A DNA stretch of 64,000 bases from Candidatus Pacearchaeota archaeon UBA92 (GTDB lineage Archaea > Nanobdellota > Nanobdellia > Pacearchaeales > GW2011-AR1): positions 1-64,000 of the forward strand of contig DANJ01000014.1 of NCBI GenBank assembly GCA_002497285.1, given 5' to 3'. Shown piece by piece: positions 17,659 to 25,981 of this stretch; position 1 is the first letter of the stretch, and each line of letters begins with the position of its first letter. The position numbers were made by a program, and so were the translations under genes. Below the pieces are notes generated by a model that was given only the letters and a program-made list of their open reading frames with translations, was not told the origin of the DNA and ran no database searches.

Positions 17659-17685
17659 AAGATTTGCAGTGCAAATCTTTAAAAA
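17659..17685 (+). promoter_or_regulatory. rps10 promoter: 21-nt inverted repeat overlapping TATA
   Basis: A perfect palindrome with 9-nt arms AAGATTTGC and GCAAATCTT and spacer AGT (17659-17679) runs directly into TATA octamer TTTAAAAA (17678-17685), 22-29 nt before the ATG. The same arrangement precedes the aIF2-gamma gene at 62548. It would cover the BRE and TATA and could be a repressor or activator site. Confidence 0.6.
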
Positions 17686-17706
17686 CCAACTTTTTCTCTA
17701 AACAAG

Positions 17707-18015
17707 ATGGCAAGAGTTAGAATAAAACTAAACAGTATAGACATTAAAGCCCTAAATGAGATAATCGGAATGATAAAAGAAATTGCTGACAAATCAGGAG
17801 TTTTGATGCGAGGTCCAATACCTTTGCCAACAAAGAAGATGAAAGTAACAACTAGAAAATCTCCCTGCGGAGATGGCACAGCAACATTCGACAGATTTGA
17901 AATGAGAGTTCACAAAAGAATAATTGACCTACCAGCCGAAGACCGTGTTCTGCATCCAATAATGCACTTAAAAATTCCAAGATCTGTTCAAATCAAAATT
18001 GAGATGAAAGAATAA
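17707..18015 (+). CDS. rps10: 30S ribosomal protein S10 (uS10)
   Basis: 102 residues, full archaeal length. Motifs include ARVRIKLNSIDIKALNEI, GPIPLPTKKMKVTTRKSPCG and HKRIIDL. It is a small-subunit protein of the 30S head. It stands alone here rather than next to the elongation factor 1A gene as in many archaea. Confidence 0.97.
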   Translation: MARVRIKLNSIDIKALNEIIGMIKEIADKSGVLMRGPIPLPTKKMKVTTRKSPCGDGTATFDRFEMRVHKRIIDLPAEDRVLHPIMHLKIPRSVQIKIEMKE

Positions 18016-18064
18016 TTCTAATAATCACAATTAATCTTATATACCTTAAGCCTTCAAGCAAATT

Positions 18065-18477
18065 ATGCAACCCAACATGTCTGCGGCCCTTACAATAAGA
18101 GAGAACAGGCTTCTAACCATCCATAACAGCAAACATGAACCAGTCAGAATCGAGCCTCCGGGAGGAAAGAGAAAAAGCGGGAATCTCTATATGACTGTGT
18201 AGTAAGAGAGAACTTTGAAGAACTTGGAATAACAGTAAAACCTCGCGAATTATTTGGAATTTATGATACCCAAAGCCCTGAAGGGGATTTCAGAGTAGCA
18301 ATGTATTTGACCGACCTAATTTCAGGAGAGCCGGTCATACAGGATAAAGAAAAAGCAAATCACTCTGCATTCGGATGGTATGATTTCGAAGAATTAACGA
18401 AGTTTGATGAAAGAGGATGGTTAGTTCCAAACTTAAAAATAATTCTTCCGGAATTAAGGGCGCAAAATCTTATTTAG
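18065..18477 (+). pseudogene. Frameshifted Nudix hydrolase
   Basis: A frame from ATG at 18065 reads to EPPGGKRKSG and stops at 18200. Another frame resumes across the join with ESLYDCVVRENFEELGI, which completes a Nudix box (GG...EX7REUXEEXGU), and continues to a stop at 18477. The 413-nt span is not a multiple of three, so one frameshift near 18160-18180 is required. The intact protein would be about 137 residues. TATA-like CTTATATACC precedes the ATG. A sequencing error cannot be excluded. Confidence 0.75.
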
Positions 18478-18492
18478 CTAATCCACGATTTT

Positions 18493-19470
18493 TTAGGATT
18501 TCTTCTCAACAAATCCGCCCGCAACCGTCAATGGAGCCTTAATCGTTTCTTGGGGATTATAATTCTCAAGAGTAACATGCTCTGGCTTAATATTCTCCAA
18601 AGTTGTCGCTTCAGCACTTATCTTAACCATCGGAAATTCTTTTGGCTCTCTTTTCAATTGTTCCTTAACTTGTTCAAAATGATTCTCATAGATATGTATA
18701 TCTCCATAGGTATGAATAAATTCTCCGGGCTCATAACCGCAAAGATGCGCGAGAATCTGAGCAAGCAAAGCATACGAAGCAATATTAAAAGGCACTCCAA
18801 GAAAAGCGTCACAGCTTCTCTGATATAACTGCAAAGACAACTTACCATCTCTAACACTTACCTGATACATATTATGGCATATGGGAAAACGCAGAGCCTC
18901 ATCCGGCTTTGCCATCCTGTAAAGATATTGTGGGTCCCATGAGTTGACTATCGCATTATGGCAGTCAGGATCTTCAACTATTTCATTCATAACCCATTTC
19001 AACTGGTCAATTGTCCTCCCATCTTTTGCAGGCCAATTCCTCCACATCTCTCCATAAATATACTTGAGAGTTCCATGTTTCTCAGCAAACTCATTATCAT
19101 TTTTTATTTTATCTATAAATTCCTCTTTTGTTATCTCCTTAGCTTCGCCCTTTTCAACTAATTTCCTATAAAGTTTGTAAGGATAATCATCCCAGATGTG
19201 AACGTTATTATCAACAAGATATTTGATATTCGTCATCCCTTTCATAAACCAGAACAACTCATGCAAAACCCCTTTCCAATAAACTCTTTTAGTAGTCAGC
19301 AAAGGAAATCCTTTAGCCAAATCAAATCTAATCTGCTTTCCAAACAAGCTGTATGTGACAACTCCAGTCCCTTTATCAGTCTGCTTCACTCCTTTATCAA
19401 GAATTTCCTGAAGTAAATCTAAGTATTGATATTCAGGATGCCTCTCTAAACTGGCCTCTTTTCCATTCAT
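18493..19470 (-). CDS. thyA: Thymidylate synthase
   Basis: 325 residues. The ThyA signatures are present: TKRVYWKGVLHELFWF, the nucleophile region RFPICHNMYQ, and QRSCDAFLGVPFNIASY. It makes dTMP from dUMP using methylene-tetrahydrofolate and releases dihydrofolate. The genes for dUMP supply (dut), dihydrofolate recycling (DHFR domain), dTMP phosphorylation (TMK domain) and methylene-folate supply (glyA) lie within 6 kb. Confidence 0.97.
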   Translation of the reverse strand: MNGKEASLERHPEYQYLDLLQEILDKGVKQTDKGTGVVTYSLFGKQIRFDLAKGFPLLTTKRVYWKGVLHELFWFMKGMTNIKYLVDNNVHIWDDYPYKLYRKLVEKGEAKEITKEEFIDKIKNDNEFAEKHGTLKYIYGEMWRNWPAKDGRTIDQLKWVMNEIVEDPDCHNAIVNSWDPQYLYRMAKPDEALRFPICHNMYQVSVRDGKLSLQLYQRSCDAFLGVPFNIASYALLAQILAHLCGYEPGEFIHTYGDIHIYENHFEQVKEQLKREPKEFPMVKISAEATTLENIKPEHVTLENYNPQETIKAPLTVAGGFVEKKS

Positions 19471-19513
19471 CCTACTTCCTAAAATCAGGATTTTATAAAG
19501 ATTATTGCACTAT

Positions 19514-19886
19514 TTATTCAAAATCAATAGGAAGGCCATCAAGAGGCCTATGAAGAAATCTCGCAGTTTCAAGCTGCCTATCTGCAATTTGATTACGTGC
19601 TGAACAAACTTCAGAGCTTTTCTCAAAACCAAAAGCATCAGCAGAACTAAGTCCCAATTCCTCCCTATATAATATCGGCCTTTTGTCAGGGCTTGAAGCC
19701 CTAAGTCTAACACCATAAGAAAAGTCTATCACGCTATCAGTATCTCTTACAAGGAGGATCTACCTTTATATATCCAACAGCTGAAAAAGCATAATCAGAA
19801 TCAAGCCTTCCTGTCTGACTTGCAAAATCATCAAAGCTTCTGCATCTTACAGGAATTCTTTCAGCTATTTTTCCCAAAATGCCCAT
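19514..19886 (-). pseudogene. Frameshifted hypothetical gene between thyA and dut
   Basis: The first frame starts MGILGKIAERIPVRC, with TATA-like TTTATAAA at 19908-19915 placed 22-29 nt upstream, and stops near 19737 after VGYIKVDPPCKRY. The next frame continues directly with DTDSVIDFSYGVRLRASS and ends at 19514. The joined product of about 120 residues reads as one protein with one frameshift near 19745. I do not recognise the family. Its position suggests, but does not show, a link to nucleotide metabolism. Confidence 0.55.
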
Positions 19887-19946
19887 AAAAAAGATTCCTT
19901 TCATTCGTTTATAAAGATTTATATAATTCCCTCCCAAATTATTTTT

Positions 19947-20378
19947 ATGTCAAAATTAGAGATAAAAATCAAAAAGCTTAACCCTGAAGCTAAAATCCCA
20001 ATCCATGCAACTGCAGAAGCAGCAGGCTTCGACATCTATTCCCTGCAGGATATAACTCTGCAGCCAGGAGAAACAACAAAAGTATCAACAGGCATCGCGT
20101 TTGAGATTCCAATTGGCTATTACGTCAGAATAGAAGACCGCTCTGGCATGGCAATGAAAGGAATCCATAAAGTCGCAGGAATCATAGATTCTGATTACAG
20201 AGGAGAAGTTTGTATAGTATTAATAAACACAACTAAAAACCCTTACAAGATAGAAAAGCACGACAGGATTGCCCAAGGGATTTTAACGCCGGTTCATCAG
20301 GCAATATTTACAGAAACCCAAGAGCTTACAGAAACCCAAAGGGGTGAAGGCGGGTTTCATTCTACCGGCAAGAGATAA
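19947..20378 (+). CDS. dut: dUTP diphosphatase (trimeric dUTPase)
   Basis: 143 residues with the five dUTPase motifs: AAGFDIYS, EDRSGMA, GIIDSDYRGE, RIAQGIL and RGEGGFHSTG. It hydrolyses dUTP to dUMP, feeding thyA next door and keeping uracil out of DNA. Motif 2 has DRSG and motif 5 has FHSTG where FGSTG is usual; both are conservative. TATA TTTATATA at 19918-19925 overlaps the divergent promoter of the broken gene at 19886. Confidence 0.95.
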   Translation: MSKLEIKIKKLNPEAKIPIHATAEAAGFDIYSLQDITLQPGETTKVSTGIAFEIPIGYYVRIEDRSGMAMKGIHKVAGIIDSDYRGEVCIVLINTTKNPYKIEKHDRIAQGILTPVHQAIFTETQELTETQRGEGGFHSTGKR

Positions 20379-20437
20379 ATTTCCAGGAAACATTATCTGA
20401 AAACCTCATTTTCCAGCTTATTAAGGGCCAAATTTTT

Positions 20438-20983
20438 CTATTTATTTGAGGCATTTTTTTCAATATTTTTTCTCATTTCTTTTAGTAAATCTAATAATGA
20501 ATTTCCTAAATCATTACGATAAAAAATTTCTTCCTTAAGTTCCTTTTTTTCATGAGAATAAATTTTCCACCCAACCCCTTTATCAGGATTAATAAAAGAA
20601 TCTGCTACCCCATCATACAATGTTTTGTCTCCACCAGATTTTTGAAATTTTGCTAATGGAACCCTAACTTTTGAGAAGATCGTTAAAATCTCCTTAAGTT
20701 TTGTTTTATTTTCATCTTCTAAGAAATTCCTTTTTTTATTTAAGTCATTTAGAAACCTGATTAATTCATAAGCCCCTAAAACCCAGAGTTTAGAAAGAAG
20801 CAAATATCGGCGTTTTCTTTTCAAATCTTCTTCCAATATTGGATTAATCTTTATGTTTGAAAATTCTTCAATTAATTCAATATCCAATTCACCTAATGCT
20901 TGGACTTCACCAAGTAAAGGCATTTCAATATTCATAAATGCAAAAGAACTATTCATCCATTCAAACTGTCTATCTTTTTCCAT
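20438..20983 (-). CDS. Hypothetical alpha-helical protein
   Basis: 181 residues, mostly helical and charged, with no signal peptide or membrane segment. The middle (LLLSKLWVLGAYELIRFLNDL) could be a hydrophobic core helix pair. No family is recognised. It has its own TATA-like CTTATC/TTATAAA region upstream. Confidence 0.55.
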   Translation of the reverse strand: MEKDRQFEWMNSSFAFMNIEMPLLGEVQALGELDIELIEEFSNIKINPILEEDLKRKRRYLLLSKLWVLGAYELIRFLNDLNKKRNFLEDENKTKLKEILTIFSKVRVPLAKFQKSGGDKTLYDGVADSFINPDKGVGWKIYSHEKKELKEEIFYRNDLGNSLLDLLKEMRKNIEKNASNK

Positions 20984-21033
20984 AGCATTTTTATAAAAGA
21001 TAAGTTTTTAAGTTTTGGTTTATTAAATTAATA

Positions 21034-21279
21034 ATGGCTAAGGAAACAAAAATTTCTTTTTGGAAGATAATGCAGAAGAGCATATTAGGGTTTGGATTTC
21101 CCATGATGATATTTTATTTTCTTATGATGGTCTTTTTCGGAGCACTAGATGAAGGGCTATATACACTATCCGAACTTTTATTCTTCGGTTTTCAATTAGG
21201 GGTTTGGTCAGGGATAGCATTTGGATTAATAATGTGGCTTATTTTTTTAATAAAAAACAAGAAATCTAATAAAAAATAA
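21034..21279 (+). CDS. Small two-helix membrane protein
   Basis: 81 residues with two long hydrophobic helices, a short acidic loop (DEGLYT) and a Lys-rich C-terminus (KNKKSNKK). Function unknown. It is divergent from the 20983 gene across about 50 nt. Confidence 0.5.
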   Translation: MAKETKISFWKIMQKSILGFGFPMMIFYFLMMVFFGALDEGLYTLSELLFFGFQLGVWSGIAFGLIMWLIFLIKNKKSNKK

Positions 21280-21406
21280 AAAAAATCCTCTAATTTTTTC
21301 TTTCTAAAAAATAAACAAAAAGCAGGGCAATCTCTCAAAATTGAATAGCCATTGCCCCAACCTCTCCCACAATAATCCTTAAATAATCCCCTCCTAAAAT
21401 ACATTC

Positions 21407-22552
21407 ATGCCGGAAAATAAAAAAGAACTAATTATCATCGCGGGCGTGGCAAAGAACAACGTAATAGGAAGCAAAAACCAGTTGCCATGGCACATCAAAG
21501 AAGACTTGAAGAGATTCAAAGAACTAACCTTCGGAAACCCTGTAATCATGGGCAGAAATACCTACGAATCAATCCTTCAAGCTTTGGGCAAGCCTCTTCC
21601 AGGAAGGAAAAATATCGTAATCACAAGCAATGCTAATTATCAAACAAATCCAGAAACTTTAATAGCCCATTCTTTGCAGGAAGCAATTCAAAAAGCATAC
21701 GAATCATCTGACAAGGCATTCATAATCGGCGGCCAGCAAATCTATCAGCAGGCAATGCCCTTAGCAGACAAGCTGGAAATAACGCATATCCACAGAAGCT
21801 TTAAAGGGGATGCCAGTTTCCCAGAAATAAAAGGAGAAGACTGGCTCGAAACGAAAAGAGAGGAAAAAAAAGGAGAAAATCTGGACTTCTCATTTTCCAC
21901 ATATAAGAAAAGACCTCAATCTCTAAAAGTAAATAAAAATGGAATCTTCATCGCATTTGAAGGAATTGACGGTTGCGGAAAAAGCACGCAGATAAGAAAT
22001 CTTGTAGAGCACATTTTCAATAAAAGCAAATACAACCATATAATTTTAACAAGAAATCCTTACAAAAATATGAATATCCGAGATATTTTACATCAAGATT
22101 CTGATCCTTACTCACAAGCAGAAAAACTTGCGGACTTGTTCATAATAGATAGAAAACAGATGGCAGAAGAAATGGTGATTCCTAACTTAGAAAAAGGCCA
22201 TTTCGTCTTGTCTGACAGATATAAATTATCTACAATAGCTTATCAGACTGCACAAGGATTAAACATGCAACAATTGATAGACAAACAAAACTCTCTCCCA
22301 GACCCAGATATAGTGTTCATAGTAGATATCTCTCCAGAAGAAGCCATAAGAAGAATGAAAAAAGAAGATATTTCAATTAGAGGAAAAGAACATAAATTTG
22401 AAGCAAGTATAGATTTCATAAGAAAGTTAAGAGAAAATTATCTAAAAGCTAAAGAAATGTTAAAAGACAGAAAGATATTCATAATCAACGGCGAAAGAAC
22501 AAGAGAAGAAATCACTGAAGAAATATGCAAAATTTTTGATATGGAAATTTAA
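21407..22552 (+). CDS. Dihydrofolate reductase-thymidylate kinase fusion
   Basis: 381 residues in two domains. Residues 1 to about 168 are DHFR: AGVAKNNVIGSKNQLPWHI, VIMGRNTYESI, and FIIGGQQIYQQA near the end. Residues about 178-381 are thymidylate kinase: FEGIDGCGKST P-loop (about 184-194), SDRYKLSTIAYQ with the DR(Y) motif, and a C-terminal helix. It would reduce dihydrofolate left by ThyA and phosphorylate its dTMP product in one polypeptide. I see no frameshift at the join. The fusion fits the surrounding thyA/dut/glyA/folC set. Confidence 0.95.
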   Translation: MPENKKELIIIAGVAKNNVIGSKNQLPWHIKEDLKRFKELTFGNPVIMGRNTYESILQALGKPLPGRKNIVITSNANYQTNPETLIAHSLQEAIQKAYESSDKAFIIGGQQIYQQAMPLADKLEITHIHRSFKGDASFPEIKGEDWLETKREEKKGENLDFSFSTYKKRPQSLKVNKNGIFIAFEGIDGCGKSTQIRNLVEHIFNKSKYNHIILTRNPYKNMNIRDILHQDSDPYSQAEKLADLFIIDRKQMAEEMVIPNLEKGHFVLSDRYKLSTIAYQTAQGLNMQQLIDKQNSLPDPDIVFIVDISPEEAIRRMKKEDISIRGKEHKFEASIDFIRKLRENYLKAKEMLKDRKIFIINGERTREEITEEICKIFDMEI

Positions 22553-22647
22553 AATCCATTCCTCTCAACAAGATCAACAACTTCTTCCCAGTTTTCTGCG
22601 TAATAAACACCTCTAATTTCATTAGCATATAATCTTATAAACAACAT
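22549..22647 (-). CDS. Possible 32-residue protein
   Basis: A short ATG frame beginning MLFIRLYANEIRGVYYAENW with a regular helical-looking end (EEVVDLVERNGF). It overlaps the DHFR-TMK stop by 4 nt and lies under the promoter of the next gene. The residue pattern looks protein-like, but there is no clear ribosome site. It may be a remnant of a larger gene. Confidence 0.3.
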   Translation of the reverse strand: MLFIRLYANEIRGVYYAENWEEVVDLVERNGF

Positions 22648-22662
22648 TTTTCAAGCCTATAG

Positions 22663-23166
22663 ATGAGTTGCACAGGTCCACTTGATCCAATCCCTACTTC
22701 GGCAATGTTAATTGACCGAATTGGAAAGCAAAGAGAAATCCTTATGGTAAAGCATGGACTTAAATCGAATCATAAAAATAGAATTCTCGGATTACCTGGG
22801 GGAAAATCTGAAATAGTCTACGCAGAAAAAAACGGAAGAACCGAAATAATAGGTAGAGAAAATTCGATGGATACAGTAATAAGAGAACTTTGGGAAGAAA
22901 CAGGGTTGGAGGCTAATCCTTCAAAAGTTTATCCTACAGATTTCATATGTTTCGCAAGAATGAATCAGAAATAGCACATGATGAGACTATTTGTATGCAC
23001 AGACTATTCAGGAGAATTAGGCTCTAGAAGTTCTTGGGAAACCCAGCCTTTATGGATTCAATACAACAAATTACAGTCTATAGAAAAGGGAGGATGGCTA
23101 GAAGTTAATATCTATAAAGCAATCAATCAAGGATTAGAATTCTTAGATAATTTAAGACAGAATTAA
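22663..23166 (+). pseudogene. Nudix hydrolase interrupted by an in-frame TAG
   Basis: The first part contains a Nudix box with an insert (GLPGGKSE, then ENSMDTVIRELWEETGL). Translation meets TAG at 22972-22974, and the very same frame continues CACATG and onward to 23166 with sequence that completes a Nudix fold (RLFVCTDYSGELGS). The whole would be about 167 residues. TATA-like CTTATAAAC lies about 25 nt before the ATG. The simplest reading is a nonsense mutation, with readthrough as a less likely option. Confidence 0.7.
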
Positions 23167-24398
23167 TAGAATGGATAAAGCTGACACAACGCTCCAATCT
23201 CAAGATTAATTATTCTTTTTAACTCGTCATTTTTATAATCTTTTATAACATCAGCAATCCACTTTCCAACTTGTTCCATTTCTTTTTCTTTCATGCCCCT
23301 AGTCGTAAGAACAGGAGTTCCCAGTCGCAATCCACTTGGCTTAAATGGCGTTGATTCATCGTAAGGAACTGAATTAGCATTACCACAGATACCAGCTTCT
23401 TCCAAAGCAACTGCAACCTCGCGTCCGAGACCAATTCCAAAAGGACGCAAATCTATCAACAATAAATGATTGTCGGTTCCATTTGTAACCAACTTAATTC
23501 CTTCTTTCATTAAACTATCAGCAAGAGCCTTGGCATTCCTTACAATTTGAGAACTATATTCTTTAAATTCTGGCTTCAAGGCTTCCTGAAATGCAATCGC
23601 CTTACCTGCGGTATTATTATTGTGAGGTCCTCCCTGCATTCCAGGGAAAACAGCCTTATCAATATCTTTCGCGTACTTTTCCTTACACATTATCAATCCT
23701 CCGCGAGGTCCTCTCAAAGTCTTATGAGTGGTTGTAGAAACAATATCTGTAAATGGAAATGGCCCCGGTATAACGCCGGAAGCAACTAAACCTGCAATAT
23801 GCGAAATATCTGCAAGATGTATAGCACCAACTTCTTCTGCGATATCTTGAAACTTTCTGAAATCAATCTGTCTTGGATAAGCCGTAAGGCCGGAAATAAT
23901 CATCTTCGGTTTTTCCTGCAAAGCAATCTCGCGTATCTTATCATAATCAAGTAATTCTGTTTCCTTATCAACTCCATAAGAAACCTGCTGATATATCTTC
24001 CCTGAAAAATTAACTGAGCTTCCATGAGTTAAATGTCCACCACAGGCCAAGTCTAATCCAAGAAACTTATCCCCTGGTTTCAAAAAGGCAAGAAATACAG
24101 CAGCATTTGCAGGACTCCCAGATAAAGGTTGCACATTAGCATGTTCTGCCCCAAATAATTTCTTAGCTCTATCGATTGCCAATTTCTCTATCTCATCAAC
24201 ATGTCTGTTCCCTTGATAGTATCTCTTGAAAGGATAACCTTCAGAATATTTATTCATTAAGACTGAACCACAAGCTTCAAGCACAGCAGGGGAAACATAA
24301 TTCTCCGAAGGAATCATATTCAAGACGTTCTTCTGCCTTTCCAGTTCTGCCTGCATATGCCCATGCACTTCAGGATCCGCCTCTTTCACATGTCTCAT
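23163..24398 (-). CDS. glyA: Serine hydroxymethyltransferase
   Basis: 411 residues. PLP-enzyme motifs are intact: MIPSENYVSPAVLEA, ANVQPLSGSPANAAVFLAF, the PLP-lysine region VSTTTHKTLRGPRGG, and SNGTDNHL-like VTNGTDNHLLLIDL. It converts serine and tetrahydrofolate into glycine and methylene-tetrahydrofolate, the cofactor for ThyA. It lies 12 nt after folC on the same strand and probably shares a transcript with it. Confidence 0.97.
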   Translation of the reverse strand: MRHVKEADPEVHGHMQAELERQKNVLNMIPSENYVSPAVLEACGSVLMNKYSEGYPFKRYYQGNRHVDEIEKLAIDRAKKLFGAEHANVQPLSGSPANAAVFLAFLKPGDKFLGLDLACGGHLTHGSSVNFSGKIYQQVSYGVDKETELLDYDKIREIALQEKPKMIISGLTAYPRQIDFRKFQDIAEEVGAIHLADISHIAGLVASGVIPGPFPFTDIVSTTTHKTLRGPRGGLIMCKEKYAKDIDKAVFPGMQGGPHNNNTAGKAIAFQEALKPEFKEYSSQIVRNAKALADSLMKEGIKLVTNGTDNHLLLIDLRPFGIGLGREVAVALEEAGICGNANSVPYDESTPFKPSGLRLGTPVLTTRGMKEKEMEQVGKWIADVIKDYKNDELKRIINLEIGALCQLYPFY

Positions 24399-24410
24399 AT
24401 CATATCTTGA

Positions 24411-25676
24411 TTAAAGAGGTTTTAAATTATTATGGTGATGAACTAATACGGCCAGGACATTGGAGACTAGATACAAAGAGCCTGCGACTAAAATTGTGCC
24501 TTCAGGAGCCATTTTCTTTGCCAGCTCTATTGCTCTGCCAACATCTTTCTCAACAATGATATTCTCATTATGATTTCTGACAACTTCTGCCAGCTCTTCG
24601 GCAGGCATTGGCTTGAACCTGCCCTCCGTAACAATAATATTCTCAAATAAAGGTGTAATCATCCGGCTCATCTCATCAGCGGGTTTATCATTAGACATGC
24701 CAAGAATAAGGGCCTTCCTATTCCCAATACCCTTAACAAATTCAACCAAAACTTCCATTCCAGCAATGTTGTGGGCGCCATCTAATATTATCAGAGGATT
24801 TTTACTGACAACTTCTAACCTGCCCCTGATTATTGCTTTTTCAAGGCCATTTCTTATGATGCCCTCGCCAATATCCATTTGCCTGCAAACAGCAATGGCA
24901 AGCAAAGCATTTCTAATCTGATGCTTTCCTAGTAATTTAGTCTTAAACTCACTATCAACCAATCCGGAAGTCTTGAATCTCTGAAAATCTAGGTTGCTCT
25001 CAACAGACTCTGCACTAATGACCTCATCAACAAAGATTAATTCGCTTCCGTTCTCCTTGCAAATTTTATGGAAATAATTCGTTATTTCCTCATCTATCTC
25101 AGCAGTGATACAAGGAACTCCTGGCTTGATAATCCCTGCTTTCTCTCCTGCTATTTCCAATTTGGTCATTCCAAGCCACTTTTCATGGTCTAAACCTATA
25201 TTGGTGATGACAGAAAATTCAGGGATGATAACATTAGTGGCATCCAGCCTGCCTCCCATTCCAACCTCAACAACAGCAATATCGACTTTCTGCCTGGAAA
25301 AGTGCATAAAGGCCAAAGCAGTAATAAATTCAAAGAAAGTAACATCAATATTATTACTATCAACAACTTCTTTTAATTCAACAATCAAGGATTCCAGTTC
25401 CTCATCAGATATCATCTCTCCATTTATCTGTATTCTTTCATTGAACTTTTCAACATACGGGCTTAGGTACAACCCGGTTTTAAGCCCGGACTCCTTTAAT
25501 ATGGAGGAGATCATAGAACTAGTGCTTCCCTTTCCATTGGTTCCTGCTATATGGATGCTCCTGAAATCTTTATGCGGATTTTCCAATGCCTCCATTAGTT
25601 CAGTTATTTTTTCAAGGCCGAGTCGCACACCAAATCTCTTCAACCCTTCAATATACTCGATATTCTCTTCCAGCAT
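24411..25676 (-). CDS. folC: Folylpolyglutamate synthase/dihydrofolate synthase (Mur ligase family)
   Basis: 421 residues. The P-loop is HIAGTNGKGSTSSM; later come VGMGGRLDATNVI, ITNIGLDHEKWLG and LDGAHNIAGM, the standard FolC series. It adds glutamate to folates using ATP, retaining folate in the cell. It is the first gene of a folC-glyA pair. Thymidylate-cycle genes lie just downstream. Confidence 0.95.
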   Translation of the reverse strand: MLEENIEYIEGLKRFGVRLGLEKITELMEALENPHKDFRSIHIAGTNGKGSTSSMISSILKESGLKTGLYLSPYVEKFNERIQINGEMISDEELESLIVELKEVVDSNNIDVTFFEFITALAFMHFSRQKVDIAVVEVGMGGRLDATNVIIPEFSVITNIGLDHEKWLGMTKLEIAGEKAGIIKPGVPCITAEIDEEITNYFHKICKENGSELIFVDEVISAESVESNLDFQRFKTSGLVDSEFKTKLLGKHQIRNALLAIAVCRQMDIGEGIIRNGLEKAIIRGRLEVVSKNPLIILDGAHNIAGMEVLVEFVKGIGNRKALILGMSNDKPADEMSRMITPLFENIIVTEGRFKPMPAEELAEVVRNHNENIIVEKDVGRAIELAKKMAPEGTILVAGSLYLVSNVLAVLVHHHNNLKPL

Positions 25677-25768
25677 GGTAGTTCCATCCAGGGTTAAATT
25701 AAAAATCTTTCTAAAACAATAATGCTTAATCGCAACCCTTAAAATCCCTTCATTCTAATCATCTGCAA

Positions 25769-25850
25769 GCCGGAGTTGGGCAGTGGTAGCCCGCTTGCTT
25801 GGAGAGCAAGTTTCCTCACGGATATGCAGGTTCGATTCCTGCCTTCGGCG
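25769..25850 (+). tRNA. tRNA-Ser(GGA)
   Basis: 82 nt, class II with a long variable arm. Acceptor GCCGGAG with CTTCGGC, discriminator G, anticodon stem CTTGC/GCAAG with loop TTGGAGA giving GGA, and T-arm GCAGG-TTCGATT-CCTGC. No CCA and no intron. Confidence 0.93.
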
Positions 25851-25857
25851 TTTAAAT

Positions 25858-25880
25858 CCGGGTCCGGGCATACCCATCAT
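25858..25880 (+). repeat. Partial copy of the tRNA-Ser(CGA) 3' end and flank
   Basis: CCGGGTCCGGGC followed by ATACCCATCAT matches the last bases of tRNA-Ser(CGA) and its downstream flank (30665-30689) except for one substitution and a 2-nt gap. It lies 7 nt after tRNA-Ser(GGA), whose own 3' end differs. It looks like an old attachment-site copy or a duplicated flank. Confidence 0.5.
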
Positions 25881-25981
25881 CCATATAATCATTAGTTGTT
25901 TTCTACACTCGTAAAGACTATAATTTAACCATCTTTTATATCAAAACTAAATTTATAAAGAGGACAAAGTTAATTATCTAG

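Noticed and set aside
22663..23166. Pyrrolysine or other recoding at the TAG
   Set aside because: No pyl genes or suppressor tRNA are visible in the window, and nearby genes are also broken, so a nonsense mutation is simpler. It is kept only as a low-interest finding.
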